A stretch of 64,000 nt of DNA from Ulvibacter antarcticus. GTDB lineage: Bacteria > Bacteroidota > Bacteroidia > Flavobacteriales > Flavobacteriaceae. Below the pieces are notes generated by a model. It searched no databases and was not told where the DNA came from. It saw nothing but the letters and a program-made list of their open reading frames with translations. This document shows, in pieces, positions 61,557 to 64,000 of the stretch. Both the position numbers and the translations under genes were made by a program. How positions within the stretch are numbered: position 1 is the first letter of the stretch; each line of letters starts with the position of its first letter. The stretch covers positions 434,001 through 498,000 of the forward strand of contig NZ_REFC01000012.1 of NCBI RefSeq assembly GCF_003688405.1. The letters run 5' to 3'.

Positions 61557-62843
61557 ATGAGATCACAAAAATTACCCCCGGCTTTGTGTTTTTTAGTGGC
61601 TTTGCTCTTATGTTTAAGCTCAACAGTTCTGGCTTCAAAAGCCTTACCAATTAAAATAGAGACTTCAACCACAAAAAAAGAAACGGTCGTTAAAGACGAT
61701 ATCAATTCCATCATCAAAGCGCCTTTTCTTCTACAAAATGAATCATTTTCAGAAAAAAAGAAAGACGAAATAATGATTGTAGAAACAGCTCCTGTTCTTC
61801 CAAAGAATAAGGTTGCTATTAGCACAAACCATTCAGAAGGAAACAAGGAAATTATCCATAACCAAGAAGCTGAAAGCACTTTAGCTTTGACAAATGCCTC
61901 ATTTAATAAAGGGCTATTCTATGGTTTTACAATAATGGTTGTGTTTTTAAATTTAATATGTTTCTTATTGTTTGAAGAAAAAATATTTTTGTTTTATTCG
62001 CTTACACTTACAGCGCTTACTTTTACCTTTTTACAGAGTGATTCTTTACTCCAAGTAATAGGAATTGGTGAGATCGCCAACACTGCAGCCCTTCAATCTA
62101 CATTTTTATTAGTGGCGACGGGAATTGGAGCTGCATTTGCCACGCATTATCTTACTCTACAGGAATTTGCTCCTAAATTAAAATGGTTTACGTCCGGTCT
62201 TATATTACTGGCATCTATGATGGTATTTTCAGGATGGATTTCTGAAACCAATTTCTATACAGGTTTAGCAAACACTATCTTAATTAGCGTTTCGGCAGTA
62301 TATTTTACCACCGGAATGTTACTGTTCAGCAAAAAGAATTACGCTAAATTCTATGTAATTGCATTCAGCATTCCTCTTTTATTCGCTGTGGACTACTTTG
62401 TTCTTAGCAAAATGGGAATCAACTTTTTAGCAACGAAAAGTTTTCACTTAAAAGTTGCTACACTGGCAGAAATGCTGATAATAACCTATGCTATTATGTA
62501 TAGAATGCGAGCAATTAAAGAAGAACACTTAATACGTCAAACTGAAATGCGCATCTTTTTAAAGCGTCAGGAAGTAATTAACAGAACGAATACTGAAAAA
62601 ATAATGCAGGATATTTACTTAGAGAATCTAATCATGCAATACGATCTTGACGGACTTGAAATTAAGCTATTACAATATATTTCTGAAGGAAAAGACAACG
62701 CTAAGATTGCTCGAAAATTAAAGACTACAGAAATTGAAATTGAATTTCTTACAAAAGAACTTTACAATAAACTAGAGGTGAGTAACCAGATACAGGAAGA
62801 CGTTAGAATGGTAGAAACGCAACCTGATTATATTTATAACTAA
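61557..62843 (+). CDS. Membrane-anchored regulator: 7TM-type sensor fused to a LuxR-like HTH
   Basis: A 428-residue protein. The signal peptide ends VLASKA, and an extracytoplasmic stretch (about 30-112) is followed by seven or eight membrane helices (about 115-320; KGLFYGFTIMVVFLNLICFLLF begins them), like 7TM-DISM sensors. A coiled segment and a C-terminal LuxR-like helix-turn-helix (about 362-412) follow: DGLEIKLLQYISEGKDNAKIARKLK and LTKELYNKLEV. No kinase, phosphatase or cyclase domain is present. It would sense an outside cue and bind DNA from the membrane; both are inferences from architecture. Confidence 0.75.
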   Translation: MRSQKLPPALCFLVALLLCLSSTVLASKALPIKIETSTTKKETVVKDDINSIIKAPFLLQNESFSEKKKDEIMIVETAPVLPKNKVAISTNHSEGNKEIIHNQEAESTLALTNASFNKGLFYGFTIMVVFLNLICFLLFEEKIFLFYSLTLTALTFTFLQSDSLLQVIGIGEIANTAALQSTFLLVATGIGAAFATHYLTLQEFAPKLKWFTSGLILLASMMVFSGWISETNFYTGLANTILISVSAVYFTTGMLLFSKKNYAKFYVIAFSIPLLFAVDYFVLSKMGINFLATKSFHLKVATLAEMLIITYAIMYRMRAIKEEHLIRQTEMRIFLKRQEVINRTNTEKIMQDIYLENLIMQYDLDGLEIKLLQYISEGKDNAKIARKLKTTEIEIEFLTKELYNKLEVSNQIQEDVRMVETQPDYIYN

Positions 62844-62907
62844 TCCCCACAAACCTGCTTAGAAAGCAGTAATTATTATCCCCAATTTTCCCCAACTAAA
62901 TTAGCCG

Positions 62908-62938
62908 AAAGGATAAGTTTTACTAAACTTATCCTTTT
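62908..62938. terminator. Terminator overlapping the ccsA stop codon
   Basis: AAAGGATAAGTTT pairs with AAACTTATCCTTT and a T-run follows on the plus strand. The ccsA stop (62929-62931, minus strand) lies inside the 3' arm, so the two convergent transcripts overlap. Confidence 0.8.
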
Positions 62939-64000
62939 TTTATGTAGTATTTTTTATATCTGAAGTACGAGACCAAGGTCAAAATCACTGCAAACAGTAC
63001 AATATACCAAACAAACGTAGGCGTGGCAGGCGCATCTCCACTTGCATATGAATGCAATCCACTTAGATAAAAATTAACGCCAAAATAGGTCATCATAATG
63101 GAAGCATAAGCAAAAATAGCAAACACATTAAAAATCCATTTGCCTCTTAAACCAGGAACCAATCTCGCATGGATTACAAAGGCATAAATCATAATACTAA
63201 TTAGTGCCCATGTCTCTTTAGGATCCCATCCCCAATATCTACCCCAACTTTCATTTGCCCATTGACCGCCCAAGAAATTACCAATAGTAAGCATTACCAG
63301 ACCTACAGTAAGTGCCATTTCTGTAATAATCGATAGTTCTTTAATATTGATGTCCATCTTTTTCAAATTACCCTTTGTGGTAAAAATCATTAACAATAGC
63401 GATGTGATTCCTAAGACCATTCCCAAAGTAAATGGCCCGTAGCTTGCAACAATAACAGCGACATGAATCATTAACCAATAACTATCCAAAACAGGCTGTA
63501 GATTAGCGATTGCAGGGTCCAGCCAATTTTCATGAGCCACCCACAAAATAATAGCAGCGACAAATGCCGTTGAAGCAATGGTAAGATCACTCTTACGTCC
63601 AAAGGCAAGTCCGAAAAACACTGTTGCCCATCCCACGTATATCACAGATTCGTAAGCATCACTCCAGGGTGCGTGGCCACTTATGTACCAACGAGCAATA
63701 AGACCCAGCGTCATCATTATAAAAAATGACCAGATCACATATTTACAAAGCTTCACTAAAATATTGATCGCCTTCCCTTCTTTAAATATTTGAAAAATAA
63801 TAAACACGAACATCAGCGCACCAAAGAGGGCAAAATATTTATATAGTCGGTTAAAAATATCAACCTTATTATATACAATTTCCGCCTTTATTTTTCCTTC
63901 GGAAGGAAGTACATCTCCTCCATATTTTTTCTGAAACTTCTTAATACCGATAAGGACTTCATCCGCTTGAGAATAATCTCCCGTTTCACGTGCGGTTCGT
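62929..64000 (-). CDS. ccsA: Cytochrome c biogenesis protein CcsA (C-terminal part, 5' end outside window)
   Basis: The frame is open to the right edge, so only about 356 C-terminal residues are seen. The first visible part (ARETGDYSQADEVLIGIKKF) is the end of an extracytoplasmic region. About eight membrane helices follow, with the heme-handling WGWDPKETWALI motif and flanking histidines (WLMIHVAVIVAS). In Bacteroidota this protein is a fused CcsB-CcsA chain of about 1000 residues that exports and attaches heme to periplasmic cytochrome c. It is convergent with the regulator gene. Confidence 0.9.
   Translation of the reverse strand, partial: RTARETGDYSQADEVLIGIKKFQKKYGGDVLPSEGKIKAEIVYNKVDIFNRLYKYFALFGALMFVFIIFQIFKEGKAINILVKLCKYVIWSFFIMMTLGLIARWYISGHAPWSDAYESVIYVGWATVFFGLAFGRKSDLTIASTAFVAAIILWVAHENWLDPAIANLQPVLDSYWLMIHVAVIVASYGPFTLGMVLGITSLLLMIFTTKGNLKKMDINIKELSIITEMALTVGLVMLTIGNFLGGQWANESWGRYWGWDPKETWALISIMIYAFVIHARLVPGLRGKWIFNVFAIFAYASIMMTYFGVNFYLSGLHSYASGDAPATPTFVWYIVLFAVILTLVSYFRYKKYYIKKG

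Overview
The window is a 64 kb stretch of a Bacteroidota chromosome, almost certainly a marine-type member of the Flavobacteriaceae. The evidence is low GC, promoters of the TAnnTTTG type, very few Shine-Dalgarno sequences, type IX secretion (T9SS) sorting tails, TonB-dependent receptors with carboxypeptidase-like N-terminal domains, DUF4249, DUF4331, DUF4834 and DUF4870 proteins, YfhO and a fused CcsBA-type cytochrome c maturation protein. I see no rRNA or tRNA gene, CRISPR array, phage or insertion sequence.

Layout. 0-8 kb: end of a BatA-type membrane protein, a dihydroorotase-like protein without its metal ligands, two DUF4870-like membrane proteins, an esterase, a PhnP-like hydrolase, a conserved Bacteroidota protein of unknown function, Bcp peroxiredoxin and an endonuclease III lacking the iron-sulfur cysteines. 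8-12 kb: a 50-residue conserved gene, an ECF sigma factor and uvrA. 12-15.6 kb: an unusual block of two tandem T9SS-secreted paralogues, each followed by a -24/-12 (sigma-54-like) promoter and a short structured RNA, then a third such promoter in front of a secreted Arg/Asn/Ser/Thr-rich protein. 15.6-21.9 kb: glycosyltransferase, YfhO and DUF4834 operon, an outer-membrane transporter-like protein and a GNAT protein. 22-24.4 kb: an alpha-oxoamine synthase and a cysteine-synthase-like enzyme, plausibly making sulfonolipid (capnine). 24.5-31 kb: S9 peptidase, YbaB, a thioredoxin, a repeat-rich OmpA protein, YegP and threonine aldolase. 31-32.5 kb: prfB with its programmed +1 frameshift.

32.6-39.5 kb holds surface proteins: an Ig/L-domain lipoprotein, two tandemly duplicated Ycf48-like T9SS proteins and a DUF4331 pair. 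Then miaE, and the complete hisGDCBHAF(IE) operon (40.9-47.8 kb) with an upstream His-codon leader peptide and attenuator. On the opposite strand, directly behind hisIE, lies a TPP riboswitch with its own terminator and no thiamine gene after it. 48-59.5 kb: an NAPE-PLD-like hydrolase, an operon of TonB receptor, DUF4249 lipoprotein and plug-only protein, an ArsC-family protein and a second TonB-type receptor. 59.6-64 kb: a small membrane protein, fumC, a membrane-anchored LuxR-like regulator and the 3' part of ccsA.

The most unusual signals are the sigma-54-like promoter/structured-RNA pairs (12.78-14.04 kb), the orphan TPP riboswitch antisense to the his operon, and a strongly over-represented octamer (CTTCGGAA/TTCCGAAG) found about 49 times on both strands, in genes and between them. 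All numbers were counted by eye; no searches were run.
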